Shown here: positions 43,213 through 51,774 of the stretch, one piece after another
How positions within the stretch are numbered: the first letter of the stretch is position 1
Layout: each line of letters begins with the position of its first letter
Assembly (NCBI RefSeq): GCF_036621415.1
Contig: NZ_CP030942.1
Location: 166,501-230,500 of the forward strand
DNA: 64,000 nt
Reading direction: 5' to 3'
From: Nitratireductor thuwali
GTDB lineage: Bacteria > Pseudomonadota > Alphaproteobacteria > Rhizobiales > Rhizobiaceae
Notes under the pieces: generated by a model
Seen by the model: only the letters and a program-made list of their open reading frames with translations
What the model was told of the DNA's origin: nothing
The model's database searches: none
Made by a program: the position numbers and the translations under genes

Positions 43213-43518
43213 GCGGCAACCGCAAACGACACCTGCCGCGAAACAAGCGCGGCACGCCGGGGCCAGTGGCGCCCCAGAGTCAAAGTCACGCGCGCAGCTG
43301 TCTGTCCCTTCCTGCGCCGTGAGCCCGTCGACGGTCTGAATACCGTCGACGGGCCTTCCTTCCGGCCAGCCTGGGTTGCAGACCACACGGGCGACACAAA
43401 TATGATGTGGTCTGATGCCTGGTTATCGTCGGCGCCGCATGCGCAGATCACCCGCCGGACGCTGCCGTCGATGACGATCGGCCGATGATGGTCGTTTGCT
43501 ACACTGGTGGAGATGCGA
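43213..43518 (+). other. Gene-free 306-base region carrying the microprotein terminator
   Basis: No convincing reading frame. It holds the hairpin at 43323-43354 and a short GGTTGCC/GGCAACC stem (43200-43206 with 43215-43221) across the microprotein stop codon. The last 100 bases presumably contain the promoter of the Gly-rich protein gene, but no clear -35/-10 pair was identified. Confidence 0.4.
43323..43360 (+). terminator. Strong hairpin terminator after the microprotein gene
   Basis: GCCCGTCGACGGT (43323-43335) pairs perfectly with ACCGTCGACGGGC (43342-43354) around CTGAAT, followed by CTTCCTT. A 13-bp GC-rich stem with a pyrimidine-rich tail about 110 bases after the stop delimits a transcript of roughly 250 bases. 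Confidence 0.7.
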
Positions 43519-43989
43519 ATGCCGTGCCGCCGCAAATTCCTCTTGGCAGCCATAGGTGCGCCCGTGGCGGCAATGTCTGCCGCTACGCCTTTCCAGATCG
43601 CCTATCGCGGGCCGGTTCCCTCACTGGTCGCCGGAGCCGCTCGGGCGCAGGGCAACAGCGGCGGGCAGGGCGGCGGCAACAGCGGCGGCAACGGTGGCGG
43701 CGGCGGCAGAAGCGGGTCCGGGAGCAGCGGGGCTGGCAACAATGGCAGGGGCGGCAACGGCAATGCGGGGGCAGCCGGGGGCGGAAGCGGCGGCCGGTCC
43801 GTCGGCCGGTCGCGCAATGGCGCGTCGGCCCGGACCGATGGCACGTCCATTGAAGTGCGCCATCACAACGGCATGAGGGAAGTTCTCACGAACGGCCACT
43901 ACATCATGACCGATGCGCAAGGCCGAACGATCATCAACAGAGCCGCCACGCCATCGGACCGCGCGCGGCTGCAAGGCATGGCCAGATAG
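43519..43989 (+). CDS. Secreted glycine-rich protein of unknown function
   Basis: 156 residues from ATG 43519, with GGTGGAG 6 bases upstream; ATG 43513 and GTG 43507 are in-frame alternatives. The N-terminus MPCRRKFLLAAIGAPVAAMS looks like a signal peptide with a twin-Arg flavour; the RRKFL core resembles Tat motifs. Residues about 45-95 are Gly/Ser/Asn-rich and probably disordered. A conserved-looking C-terminus follows (IEVRHHNGMREVLTNGHYIM, then DAQGRTIINRAAT). Not recognised as a named family. Function unknown. Confidence 0.6.
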   Translation: MPCRRKFLLAAIGAPVAAMSAATPFQIAYRGPVPSLVAGAARAQGNSGGQGGGNSGGNGGGGGRSGSGSSGAGNNGRGGNGNAGAAGGGSGGRSVGRSRNGASARTDGTSIEVRHHNGMREVLTNGHYIMTDAQGRTIINRAATPSDRARLQGMAR

Positions 43990-44052
43990 CGGTTCGGCGA
44001 AGGCCGCGTGTGCGGGCACGGTCCGGGCGGTTCCCGGCGGAAAGTCCGTCCT

Positions 44053-44700
44053 TCACCGGTGTTCGACCGCGTCGCGGAACGCCATGGCGGCTTCGGTGCG
44101 GTTGCTGACGCGCAGCTTTGCCAGGATATGCGTCATGTGATGCTTGATGGTCTTTTCCTGGAGACCGAGTTGCAGGGCCACGCGCTTGTTGCTCAATCCC
44201 GCCGCGACCAGCTTCAGTATCTCCCGCTCCCGATCGGTGAGATCAGAGACCAGATCGGATTTGGATGAAAGATCGGTGCGTGCCGGACGATCGGAAAGCA
44301 GCCGGGCGGACAAAGTCGGCGTGACATAGCTTTCACCCGAAGCGACGGTTCGAATGGCCTCGGCGAGCGCCCGCGATCCCACGCCCTTGAGCACATAGCC
44401 TTTCGCTCCGCTGCTCAACGCCCGGGTCACGTCGTCGCTGGCCTCCGACACGGTCAGCATGATGATCTTCTGGTCGGGAACCATCTCGAGGATCGGCCGG
44501 ATCGCGCTGGTCCCGCCGCACGGCATCGAGATGTCCATCAACAGGATGTCGGGGCGCTTCTGCTGAACGATCCGGAGCGCGTCTTCGCCCGTTCCACCTT
44601 CTCCAACGATCTGAAAGCCGCCGATCTCCAGGAGGCTGCGTGTGACACCCTCCCTGAACAGCGGATGATCGTCGATCACCGCGATCGTTATGGGCTCCAT
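44053..44700 (-). CDS. NarL/LuxR-family response regulator
   Basis: 215 residues. Receiver with DDH at 10-12, phospho-acceptor Asp56 (ILLMDISMP), Thr in IIMLTVSEAS and Lys in KGYVLKGVG. LuxR-type helix-turn-helix at about 150-195 (LTDREREILKLVAAGLSNKR). It overlaps the stop of the kinase gene upstream (ATGA). The output genes are not evident from the window. The adjacent Gly-rich gene, 63 bases away and convergent, is not an obvious target. Confidence 0.92.
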   Translation of the reverse strand: MEPITIAVIDDHPLFREGVTRSLLEIGGFQIVGEGGTGEDALRIVQQKRPDILLMDISMPCGGTSAIRPILEMVPDQKIIMLTVSEASDDVTRALSSGAKGYVLKGVGSRALAEAIRTVASGESYVTPTLSARLLSDRPARTDLSSKSDLVSDLTDREREILKLVAAGLSNKRVALQLGLQEKTIKHHMTHILAKLRVSNRTEAAMAFRDAVEHR

Positions 44701-46097
44701 CAGGCCTGCTCCGCTTCTTCCATGGCCAGCGACATTCTCACCCTCGTTCCTTTTCCGGGCGACGATTTTACGGAGAACCGGCCGCCGAGGCTTTCCACGC
44801 GCTCGCGCAGGCCTGCAAGGCCGAGGCTTTCGGGGCGGACGAAGTTGGCGTCGAAGCCGGGCCCGTCGTCGGAAACCTCGATCACCACGTTTCCGTTCTC
44901 ATGGGTGTGCCTCACGCATTGGCGCACGCCCCCGCCATGCCGGTATCCATTGTTCAGCGCCTCCTGCACGAAGCGAAAGACGCAGATCTTGGCAGACGAC
45001 GACATCGGCAGGGGCGCGGGAGATGATATCAGGCGGACCTTGCTGCCCGTCCGCTGCTCGTGCGCCCGCACCGCCCTTGCCAGAACCTCCGGCAGCTCGG
45101 CGCTCTCGATATCGGGAAGCACGAGGCCGCTGGATATGCTTCGGATCTCGCTCATCGCCTCGTCGAGACATGATTTTATCGCAGATACGTCTCGCGCGTG
45201 GTTGTCGTCCGAGCGCGCCGCATCGGTCAGCGCCGTGCTTTCCAGGCGCAGGGACGCAAGGGCGATCAGCTGCGCTGGCCCATCATGCAGGTCCGCGCCG
45301 ATGCGCCGGAGATAGCTTTCATTGAGCGCGGCGGCGCGCCGGGACGCGCGCTGCACGCGCTCATGCAGCGCCTTGTTCTGCGCCAGCAGGTCGGTGAGTT
45401 CGCTCACGCGCGCCTTGAGCGCCTCGCGCTGCCGGTCGATCGTGCGGCTGCCGCGGACGACGATCACCGACAGCAGCATGAAGAAGCCCAGCGTGGCAAG
45501 CGCCACGGACAGCCAGCTGAGGATGCGCGCCCGGTTCAGGCTGTGCTGGAAATCCGTGGCGATCTCGTCGAATTCGGACACGGCGACGACCTCGCCCGAC
45601 CAGGGCTGGAGGATGGGATTGTAGATCTCCAGGAGAGGCTCGCCCGATCTGCGTTCCGCTCCGCTCTCGACGTCGTCCAGCCGGTCAAGCTCAGAAATGA
45701 TCTCGCCCGAGAAGGCGGCCCTCAGATTCTCGCTGGGCTCGAAGCGCTTGCCGATGAGGCTCTCGTCGTTGGCGTAAAGAATGGTGCCGTCGCGACGCCA
45801 CAGCCTGAAGGACTTCAGGCGGTCGGCCAGCGCGCCCTGCCCCAGGGTCTCGTCCAGGGCCCGCGTGACCGTCTCATCGAGCACCTCGTTCCGTCTCATG
45901 TCGGGAAGGAGCGGCGCGATCACGCTATCGACGTAGAGAGCCGTGCTCGCGGCCGAATTACGCGTGACCGCCTCTTCGATCAGACGGGTGACGAGGCCGC
46001 CCACCAGCAGCATCGCGATGAGCGTCACGATACCGCCCGCCAGCAGGAATTGCTTGGCCAGGGACTGAGAGACCCAGCGATCTACAAGGCCATCCAT
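44700..46097 (-). CDS. Sensor histidine kinase (HisKA_3/NarX-type)
   Basis: 465 residues from ATG 46097; the start is uncertain, since the frame is open to 46199. Membrane helices at about 14-36 and 182-205 enclose a periplasmic sensor of about 145 residues. A coiled coil (about 210-260) precedes the dimerisation motif with His in IGADLHDGPAQLIALASL. The catalytic domain has QEALNNGYRHG, VSDDGPGF and GLAGLRERVESLGG. It partners the NarL-type regulator encoded next. The signal is unknown. Confidence 0.9.
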   Translation of the reverse strand: MDGLVDRWVSQSLAKQFLLAGGIVTLIAMLLVGGLVTRLIEEAVTRNSAASTALYVDSVIAPLLPDMRRNEVLDETVTRALDETLGQGALADRLKSFRLWRRDGTILYANDESLIGKRFEPSENLRAAFSGEIISELDRLDDVESGAERRSGEPLLEIYNPILQPWSGEVVAVSEFDEIATDFQHSLNRARILSWLSVALATLGFFMLLSVIVVRGSRTIDRQREALKARVSELTDLLAQNKALHERVQRASRRAAALNESYLRRIGADLHDGPAQLIALASLRLESTALTDAARSDDNHARDVSAIKSCLDEAMSEIRSISSGLVLPDIESAELPEVLARAVRAHEQRTGSKVRLISSPAPLPMSSSAKICVFRFVQEALNNGYRHGGGVRQCVRHTHENGNVVIEVSDDGPGFDANFVRPESLGLAGLRERVESLGGRFSVKSSPGKGTRVRMSLAMEEAEQA

Positions 46098-46205
46098 ACG
46101 CTGCACGGCACTTCCAGCTTTGCGCCCCCAGAACTCTCTGCGAACTCTCTGCGGGCTGTCGTTGCCCTTCCTAGCTATGGCGGGAACGCGATGCGGCAAG
46201 GTTGC

Positions 46206-46688
46206 CTAGGCTTTCGGGACGGGGACGGGGAGGGTGACGTCGTCCTTGACCGTCTCCATGACGACATAGGTATGGGTCTGGAGCACGCCGGGCAGTTTCG
46301 ATATGACCTCGCCCAATGTCTTCCTGTAGGCGTTGATGTCCTTGCTCCTGACCTTCAGCAGATAGTCATAGCCGCCCGCGACCATGTGGCACGACTGGAT
46401 CTCGGGAACGCGGCGGACTGCCGCGTTGAAGGCTTCGAGATCATCGGCCGTCGTTCCCTTCAGCTGGACCTGCACCATCACGATATGTCCGGCATTCATG
46501 ACCACCGGGTCGAGCTTTGCGAAATAGCCGCAGATGACGCCGGCTTTCTCCAGCCGCCTCAGCCGTTCCGCGCACGGCGTCTTGGTCAGGTGCACCCGCC
46601 GGGACAGTTCCACCACCGATATCCTGCCGTCCTTCTGGATCTCGTCCAGAATTCGCAGATCCGTCGGGTCGAGGCCGCCTACCGCCAT
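46206..46688 (-). CDS. Lrp/AsnC-family transcriptional regulator
   Basis: 160 residues from ATG 46688, which gives the usual size; the frame extends to a TTG at 46745 without a ribosome site. Winged helix: LDPTDLRILDEIQKDGRISV, then VHLTKTPCAERLRRLEKAG. RAM ligand domain from about 80 (VPEIQSCHMVAGGYDYLLKV). The sequence is of the type that activates proline dehydrogenase genes (PutR-like), but no putA is near, so the target is unknown. It lies 108 bases upstream of the kinase gene on the same strand. Confidence 0.88.
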   Translation of the reverse strand: MAVGGLDPTDLRILDEIQKDGRISVVELSRRVHLTKTPCAERLRRLEKAGVICGYFAKLDPVVMNAGHIVMVQVQLKGTTADDLEAFNAAVRRVPEIQSCHMVAGGYDYLLKVRSKDINAYRKTLGEVISKLPGVLQTHTYVVMETVKDDVTLPVPVPKA

Positions 46689-47087
46689 CCCGCTGACGAT
46701 CGGGCTGGCGATCGCCGGTCTGGTGGGGCTGAAGTTCCGCTCCAACTGAAGACGCCGAGACCGCCCGCCCGGTCGCCCCCGCCTGACCCGGCTTCTCTAC
46801 CCGACGAAGTGTCCTCGCCGCCCGGCGGGGGCATATTCGTTCCGGCTTTCATGCGCCACCCACTGCGGCCAATGGCGCAAGCGCCGCCTCTCGGCCCGTT
46901 TCGCCGCATGGGCGGTAACGCATCGCACGGCGCAAAGCCCGCACCCGGCCCGGCCCTCTCGCAGACCTCACCAGCCGCCCCGGCATCCAGCGAGCGAACT
47001 CGCGCCGCCCACCCCCATTGACTCCTCCGCCGCGCCGCTCTTATAACTAACCAGTCAGTTACATCTCAATCCTGACGGGAGGAACCT
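46689..47087. other. Gene-free region between the Lrp gene and the second TTT operon
   Basis: No gene is supported in these 399 bases. Most of it is GC-rich sequence without a clear repeat. The right end contains the promoter and TetR-type operator of the following operon (47018-47061) and a good ribosome site, GGGAGGAA. Confidence 0.5.
47018..47061 (+). promoter_or_regulatory. Promoter and TetR-type operator of the second TTT operon
   Basis: TTGACT (47018-47023) is followed after 17-18 bases by TTATAAC (47041-47047), close to consensus. The 18-base imperfect palindrome TAACTAACCAGTCAGTTA (47044-47061) overlaps the -10 and runs into the start region. Its form is typical of TetR-family sites. 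The operon encodes a TetR protein (50178-50873), so autoregulation is likely. Confidence 0.65.
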
Positions 47088-48092
47088 ATGAAACGTTTCG
47101 CGCTTGCCGCATTGGCAGCCACATTTCTCACTCTGCCGGCGCACGCCCAGTGGAAACCCGACAAGCCCATCAACATCATCGTGCCGTGGGCGGCCGGCGG
47201 CTCCACCGATCAGGTGACGCGCGTGGTCGCGCCTATCCTGGAAGAGGCGCTCGACGCGCAGATCGTCGTTGTCAACCAGCCGGGTGCTTCGGGCTCGATC
47301 GGAACCAAGGCGGCGCTCGATGCGCCGCGCGACGGCTATACCTGGACCGCCAACGCGATCGCCAACAACGCCACCTACGCCGTGACCGGACTGATCGAGG
47401 ACACCAGCATCGAGGACTACAGGATCTACCTGCATGTCGCGAATGTGCCGGTGGTCTCGGTCCACGCCGATTCCGAATACCAGGATTTCGGCGAGCTGCT
47501 CGAAGCGATGCGCACGGGCGACGCGGTCACCGTCGGCACGGCGGGCGTGAACTCCTCCGGCGGCATGGCTCTGGCGGCCATCAAGGAAGCGGCGGGCGAT
47601 ATCAATGCCCGCATGGTCTCCTATGATGGCGGCAACCCGGCGGCCATCGCCGCCGCCAGCGGCGAAGTCGTCGCCACCACCCAGCTTGCGGTCGAGCAGA
47701 CCGAGATGATCCGCGGCGGCAGGCTGCGGCCGCTGGCCGTGCTTTCCGACGAGCCGCTGACCGTGGAAGGGCTCGACCCCATTCCGCCGATCACCGAATG
47801 GCTGCCGGACATGCACATCGCCGCCGACTATTTCGGCATCCTGATCCCGACCGGGGCACCCCAGGAAGTCTATGACGCGGTCGACAAGGCATGGGCCGAG
47901 CACGTCGCCAATTCCGAGGAACTGCAGACCTACGCCAGGGAGCGTGGAGCGGTGTTCGACCCGGCCTATGGCGAAGAGGCCCTGGCAAAGGCGATGCCCG
48001 TGATCCGCGCGGAAGCCTGCGCCCGCGTGGAACGCGGCGAGGCCGTCGTCGACCCGTCCGAGATCGGCATCGACTGCAAAGCCGCCGAATAG
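47088..48092 (+). CDS. tctC: Tripartite tricarboxylate transporter periplasmic binding protein (Bug/TctC family), second system
   Basis: 334 residues with a signal peptide (about 1-20, cleavage after AHA). Bug-family features: INIIVPWAAGGSTDQVTRVV, VVNQPGASGSIGTKAAL and a late PTGAPQEVYDAVDKAW. It binds a carboxylate or sugar acid in the periplasm and is the first gene of a long operon with its own TctB and TctA. GGGAGGAA precedes ATG 47088. Ligand unknown, but the downstream enzymes suggest a sugar acid. Confidence 0.92.
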   Translation: MKRFALAALAATFLTLPAHAQWKPDKPINIIVPWAAGGSTDQVTRVVAPILEEALDAQIVVVNQPGASGSIGTKAALDAPRDGYTWTANAIANNATYAVTGLIEDTSIEDYRIYLHVANVPVVSVHADSEYQDFGELLEAMRTGDAVTVGTAGVNSSGGMALAAIKEAAGDINARMVSYDGGNPAAIAAASGEVVATTQLAVEQTEMIRGGRLRPLAVLSDEPLTVEGLDPIPPITEWLPDMHIAADYFGILIPTGAPQEVYDAVDKAWAEHVANSEELQTYARERGAVFDPAYGEEALAKAMPVIRAEACARVERGEAVVDPSEIGIDCKAAE

Positions 48093-48178
48093 GCCCGCAT
48101 CGAACGACGCAGCAGCCGCGCCGGGCTGACCCCGGCGCGGCCAGACCGAGAACCCTAAAAAACCGGCAGACCGCAACC

Positions 48179-48655
48179 ATGCGCGCTGATCTCTACACCG
48201 CACCGGCCCTGTTCATTCTGGGCGCCGCGATGAGCTATGGCGGCTATGTGATGGACCGGCTGGAAATCCGCCAGATCCATCCGGCCTCGATTCCCGGCCT
48301 CGTACCGATGCTGCTGGGCGCCGCCCTGATGCTTGCCGCCATCGTGCTCTTTCTGCAGGCGCGCAACGCCTTGGCGAGCGGACCGCAGCCCGAAGCCGAC
48401 ACCGGCTCGACACGGGATCTGGTGCTGACGGCGCTTTCCTGCGGGGTCTATGCGCTGCTGCTTGTCGGCAACATGCCCTTTCCGGCCGCCACCGCGATTT
48501 TCGTGGCGAGCTTCATCCTCATTTTCGAGGCCGACCCGTCCAAGGGCAAGGCCCATCTGGCGCGGATCGCCGCAATCGCAATCGTGCTGGGCGTGGCCGT
48601 CGCCGCCGCCACCAGCATCCTGTTCCGCTACGCATTCCTGGTGAGGCTGCCGTGA
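48179..48655 (+). CDS. tctB: Tripartite tricarboxylate transporter small subunit TctB, second system
   Basis: 158 residues from ATG 48179. Four hydrophobic helices (about 8-25, 41-60, 81-97 and 124-146), with PASIPGLVPMLLGAALML marking the second helix. It shows low conservation beyond topology, as usual for TctB. Its stop overlaps the GTG start of tctA. No clear ribosome site before the ATG (the upstream stretch is CCGGCAGACCGCAACC), so the start is the weakest part of the call. Confidence 0.85.
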   Translation: MRADLYTAPALFILGAAMSYGGYVMDRLEIRQIHPASIPGLVPMLLGAALMLAAIVLFLQARNALASGPQPEADTGSTRDLVLTALSCGVYALLLVGNMPFPAATAIFVASFILIFEADPSKGKAHLARIAAIAIVLGVAVAAATSILFRYAFLVRLP

Positions 48656-50181
48656 TCGAAGCCTTCACCCGCCTTTTCGACGCGTTCGCGACGCTCTCGA
48701 CCTTCGAGATGGTGTTCCATGCCGCCTGGGCGACGCTGCTCGGCATCGCGGTCGGCAGCCTGCCGGGCCTGACGGCCACCATGGGAGTGGCGCTCCTGAC
48801 GACGCTCACTTATTCGCTGCCGCGCGAGGCGGCGATCCTGGTGCTGATCTGCATGTATGTAGGCGCGATCTATGGCGGCTCGCGCAGCGCCATCCTGCTC
48901 AATATTCCAGGCACGCCGGCAAGCGCGGCGACCACGCTGGACGGCTTCCCGCTGGCCAAGCAGGGCCGCGCCGCCTATGCCATGAGCGTGGCCACCACCG
49001 GCTCGACGCTGGGCACGCTGGTGGGCATCGTGATGCTGGTGGCGCTGGCGCCGGCGCTTTCAGAACTGGCGCTGAAATTCGGCTCCTTCGAATATTTCTG
49101 GCTGGCCGTTTTCGGCGTGCTCATCTCCGGCCAGCTCACCTCCGGCACGACCCCAGTCAAGGGATATATCGCCGGCATTCTGGGGCTCATGGTGGCGATG
49201 ATCGGCTCCGAAGGCATCCACGCCCATGTGCGCTTCTCCTTCGGCTTCGACCAGTTGAACGGCGGCATCGGCCTGATCCCGGCGATGGTCGGCGCATTCG
49301 GCTTTGCCGAGGTGCTGATGGTGATGTGGCAGCCCAAGGCGCAGGTCGTGCGCTCCGAGGGCGAGAAAGGCGCCGGCCTCCCCCGCTTCATGGAGGCCTG
49401 GAAATATCGCGTGACCGTGCTGCGATCCGGCATCATCGGCACGCTCGTGGGCCTCATACCGGGCGTCGGCGAAGATATCGGGGCATGGGCCTCCTATGCC
49501 GCCGCCAGGCGCAAGAGCAAGGAAAGGGACCAGTTCGGCAAGGGCTCCATCGAAGGTCTGACGGCCGCCGAAACCGGCAACAGCGCCGTCGTGCCGGGCG
49601 CCCTCATTCCCGCGCTCACGCTTGCCGTGCCCGGCTCCGCGCCGGCGGCGGTGCTGATCGCCGCGCTCTTCATCCACGGCATCCGCCCCGGCCCGATGAT
49701 CATGATCGAGCAGCCGGACTTCATCTATCTCGTCGCCGTCATGCTGTTCTTCGCGACGGTGGCGATCTTCATCTTCGGCATATCGCTCGCGCCGGTGTTC
49801 GAATTCGTGCTGCGGGTCCCGCGCGAGCGGCTGATGCCGGTGGTCTTCACGCTTTGCGTCATCGGCCCCTACGCGCTCACCCAGCGCATCTTCGACATCT
49901 GGGTCATGGTGTTCTTCGGCTTTCTCGGCTTCGCCTTGCGACGACTGGGCTATCCCATGCCGCCGCTGGTGCTGGGCATCATCCTGGGCGATCTTCTCGA
50001 CAAGAACCTGCGCCGCGGCCTGACGCTCAGCGACGGCGATCTGTCGCCCTTCTTCACGCGGCCTTTCTCGATGGTCTTCGTGGCGCTGATCGTCATCACC
50101 ATCATGGCCGGCATTCCGGTTGTCAGGCGGCAGGTCGGCCGGCTATCGGGGGCGCTGGCCAATAGGGGGAGGGGAACATGA
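48652..50181 (+). CDS. tctA: Tripartite tricarboxylate transporter large subunit TctA, second system
   Basis: 509 residues from GTG 48652, overlapping the tctB stop. TctA signatures: GSLPGLTATMGVALLTTLTY near residues 38-57, YVGAIYGGSRSAILLNIPGT, and LVGLIPGVGEDIGAWASYAA in the second half. About twelve membrane segments. It is only distantly like the tctA at 13352, so this is an independent system rather than a recent duplicate. Its stop overlaps the tetR start. Confidence 0.92.
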   Translation: MIEAFTRLFDAFATLSTFEMVFHAAWATLLGIAVGSLPGLTATMGVALLTTLTYSLPREAAILVLICMYVGAIYGGSRSAILLNIPGTPASAATTLDGFPLAKQGRAAYAMSVATTGSTLGTLVGIVMLVALAPALSELALKFGSFEYFWLAVFGVLISGQLTSGTTPVKGYIAGILGLMVAMIGSEGIHAHVRFSFGFDQLNGGIGLIPAMVGAFGFAEVLMVMWQPKAQVVRSEGEKGAGLPRFMEAWKYRVTVLRSGIIGTLVGLIPGVGEDIGAWASYAAARRKSKERDQFGKGSIEGLTAAETGNSAVVPGALIPALTLAVPGSAPAAVLIAALFIHGIRPGPMIMIEQPDFIYLVAVMLFFATVAIFIFGISLAPVFEFVLRVPRERLMPVVFTLCVIGPYALTQRIFDIWVMVFFGFLGFALRRLGYPMPPLVLGIILGDLLDKNLRRGLTLSDGDLSPFFTRPFSMVFVALIVITIMAGIPVVRRQVGRLSGALANRGRGT

Positions 50182-50873
50182 GCGACGCCCGCATCGTCGA
50201 CGAGCGCCATATGCCGAGGACGCTGAAACCGCGCCCCGACGACGCGCCCAAGCGGGACGCCGAGCGGACCCGGCAGGACATCCTCGCCGCCGCCATGAAC
50301 GAGTTCGCCGAATATGGCGACACGGGCGCCCGCATCGACCGCATCGCCGAACGGGCCGGCTGCAACAAGGCGCTGATCTATTCCTATTTCGGCAACAAGG
50401 AAGAGCTCTACGCCGTGGTGCTGCGCGAGGCCTATATCCAGATCCGCAAAGGCGAGCGCGAGCTGGATCTCAGCGCCCTCGGGCCGAAGGAGGCGATCGT
50501 CAAGCTGCTGCGCTTCACCGCTCAGCACTTCCACGACAATCCCTGGTTCATGCGCCTGCTGAACACCGAGAACCAGCGCCGCGGCCAGACCATCCGCGCT
50601 CTTGAAGGCGTCGCGGAAATCAACTCGCACCTGGTCGAAATGCTGCGCGAGATCATCAAGCGCGGCCAGGCCGAGAACCTGTTCCGCCCGGATGTCGATC
50701 CGGTCGAGCTCTATCTTTCCATCGCCGGCTTCTTCTATTTCCCGCTGTCCAACAGCTACACGCTCTCGATCGTCTTCAAACCCGGCATCGACACCGACCG
50801 GTGGCTCGAGGAACGCAAGAAGCACGCGGAGGAAATGGTGCTGGCCTATCTGCTGACGGACAGGGCCGCGTGA
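50178..50873 (+). CDS. TetR-family transcriptional regulator
   Basis: 231 residues. The helix-turn-helix lies at about 40-80 (RQDILAAAMNEFAEYGDTGA, then RIAERAGCNKALIYSYFGNK). The C-terminal ligand domain resembles the RutR/TetR_C group (FHDNPWFMRLLNTENQRRGQ). It is encoded in the middle of the operon it probably controls, with overlapping starts on both sides (ATGA before, GTGA after). A TetR-like palindrome covers the operon promoter. The inducer is presumably the imported acid or a product. Confidence 0.9.
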   Translation: MSDARIVDERHMPRTLKPRPDDAPKRDAERTRQDILAAAMNEFAEYGDTGARIDRIAERAGCNKALIYSYFGNKEELYAVVLREAYIQIRKGERELDLSALGPKEAIVKLLRFTAQHFHDNPWFMRLLNTENQRRGQTIRALEGVAEINSHLVEMLREIIKRGQAENLFRPDVDPVELYLSIAGFFYFPLSNSYTLSIVFKPGIDTDRWLEERKKHAEEMVLAYLLTDRAA

Positions 50874-51721
50874 CCGGCCGCGCCCCGTTCCTCTCCTTCT
50901 GCAACGAGCTGCTGGCCGAAGAGGGCCTCGGCCTTGCCGAGCAGGCGCGATTCTGCGCCGCGGTCGGCTATCAGGGCCTGGAGCTAGCGCCGGCGACGCT
51001 GGCCGGGACGCCGCACCTCGTTTCGTCCGCGCAGGCGGCCGAGATGCGAAAGCTCGTCGAGGGCGAAGGCCTGGTGGTCACCGGCCTGCACTGGCTTCTC
51101 ACCGCCTATCCGCACCTTTCGCTCACCAGCCGCGACCCCCGCCAGCTTGCCGAGTTGAAGGACGTCATGCTCGGCCTGCTCGACCTGTGCGCCGCGCTGG
51201 GCGGCAAGATCATGGTGCACGGATCGCCGGGCCAGCGCCAGATCGACGCGCAGGAGGCGCTGGACGATGCCATCGCCCGCGTCGCCGATTTCTTCGGCCC
51301 GATAGCGGAAGCGGCGGCGGCCCGCGGCCTGACCTATTGCTTCGAACCGCTTTCTGCCCGGGAAACACGCTTCATCAATACCGTTTCGCAGGCGGAACGG
51401 CTCGTGGAGAAGGTCGGACACGAGGCCTTCCGCACCATGATCGACACGAGCGCGGCGGGCCAGAGCGAGGATATGCCGGTGGCCGATCTCATCCGCCGGA
51501 AGCTGCCCGGCGGCAGCATCGCCCATATCCAGCTCAACGACACCGACCGCGGCGCGCCGGGCACGGGCGGGGATCCCTTCGCCGACATCATCGCCGCCAT
51601 CCGGCAGGCCGGCTGGGACAGGCCGCTGGCGCTCGAACCCTTCAAGACCATCGGCGACGCGCGCGCGACGGCCGCCTATGGCGCGGCCACGGTACGCGCC
51701 TATTGGGAGGCGGCGGCATGA
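50870..51721 (+). CDS. Sugar phosphate isomerase/epimerase-like TIM barrel (xylose isomerase-like)
   Basis: 283 residues from GTG 50870, overlapping the tetR stop. AP-endonuclease-2/xylose-isomerase-like barrel with the four metal ligands visible in order: Glu in YCFEPLSA, Asp in MIDTSAAGQ, His in AHIQLND and Glu in LALEPFK. Such proteins isomerise or epimerise sugars or keto acids such as hydroxypyruvate or 3-keto sugars. It is the first enzyme gene of the operon after the regulator. Exact reaction unknown. Confidence 0.82.
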   Translation: MTGRAPFLSFCNELLAEEGLGLAEQARFCAAVGYQGLELAPATLAGTPHLVSSAQAAEMRKLVEGEGLVVTGLHWLLTAYPHLSLTSRDPRQLAELKDVMLGLLDLCAALGGKIMVHGSPGQRQIDAQEALDDAIARVADFFGPIAEAAAARGLTYCFEPLSARETRFINTVSQAERLVEKVGHEAFRTMIDTSAAGQSEDMPVADLIRRKLPGGSIAHIQLNDTDRGAPGTGGDPFADIIAAIRQAGWDRPLALEPFKTIGDARATAAYGAATVRAYWEAAA

Positions 51722-51774
51722 TTGGGCTTTCGTTCCGGGATGATCGTAGCATGCGGATGGGAGGCACGGCATGA
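51718..51774 (+). CDS. 18-codon ORF bridging two operon genes (possible coupling peptide)
   Basis: ATG 51718 overlaps the stop of the isomerase gene, has GGGAGG upstream, and its TGA (51772-51774) overlaps the ATG of the enolase-superfamily gene. The peptide (MIGLSFRDDR, then SMRMGGTA) has no domain. The ribosome site of the next gene (GGGAGG) lies inside it. It may carry ribosomes across the gap or be chance. Confidence 0.25.
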   Translation: MIGLSFRDDRSMRMGGTA

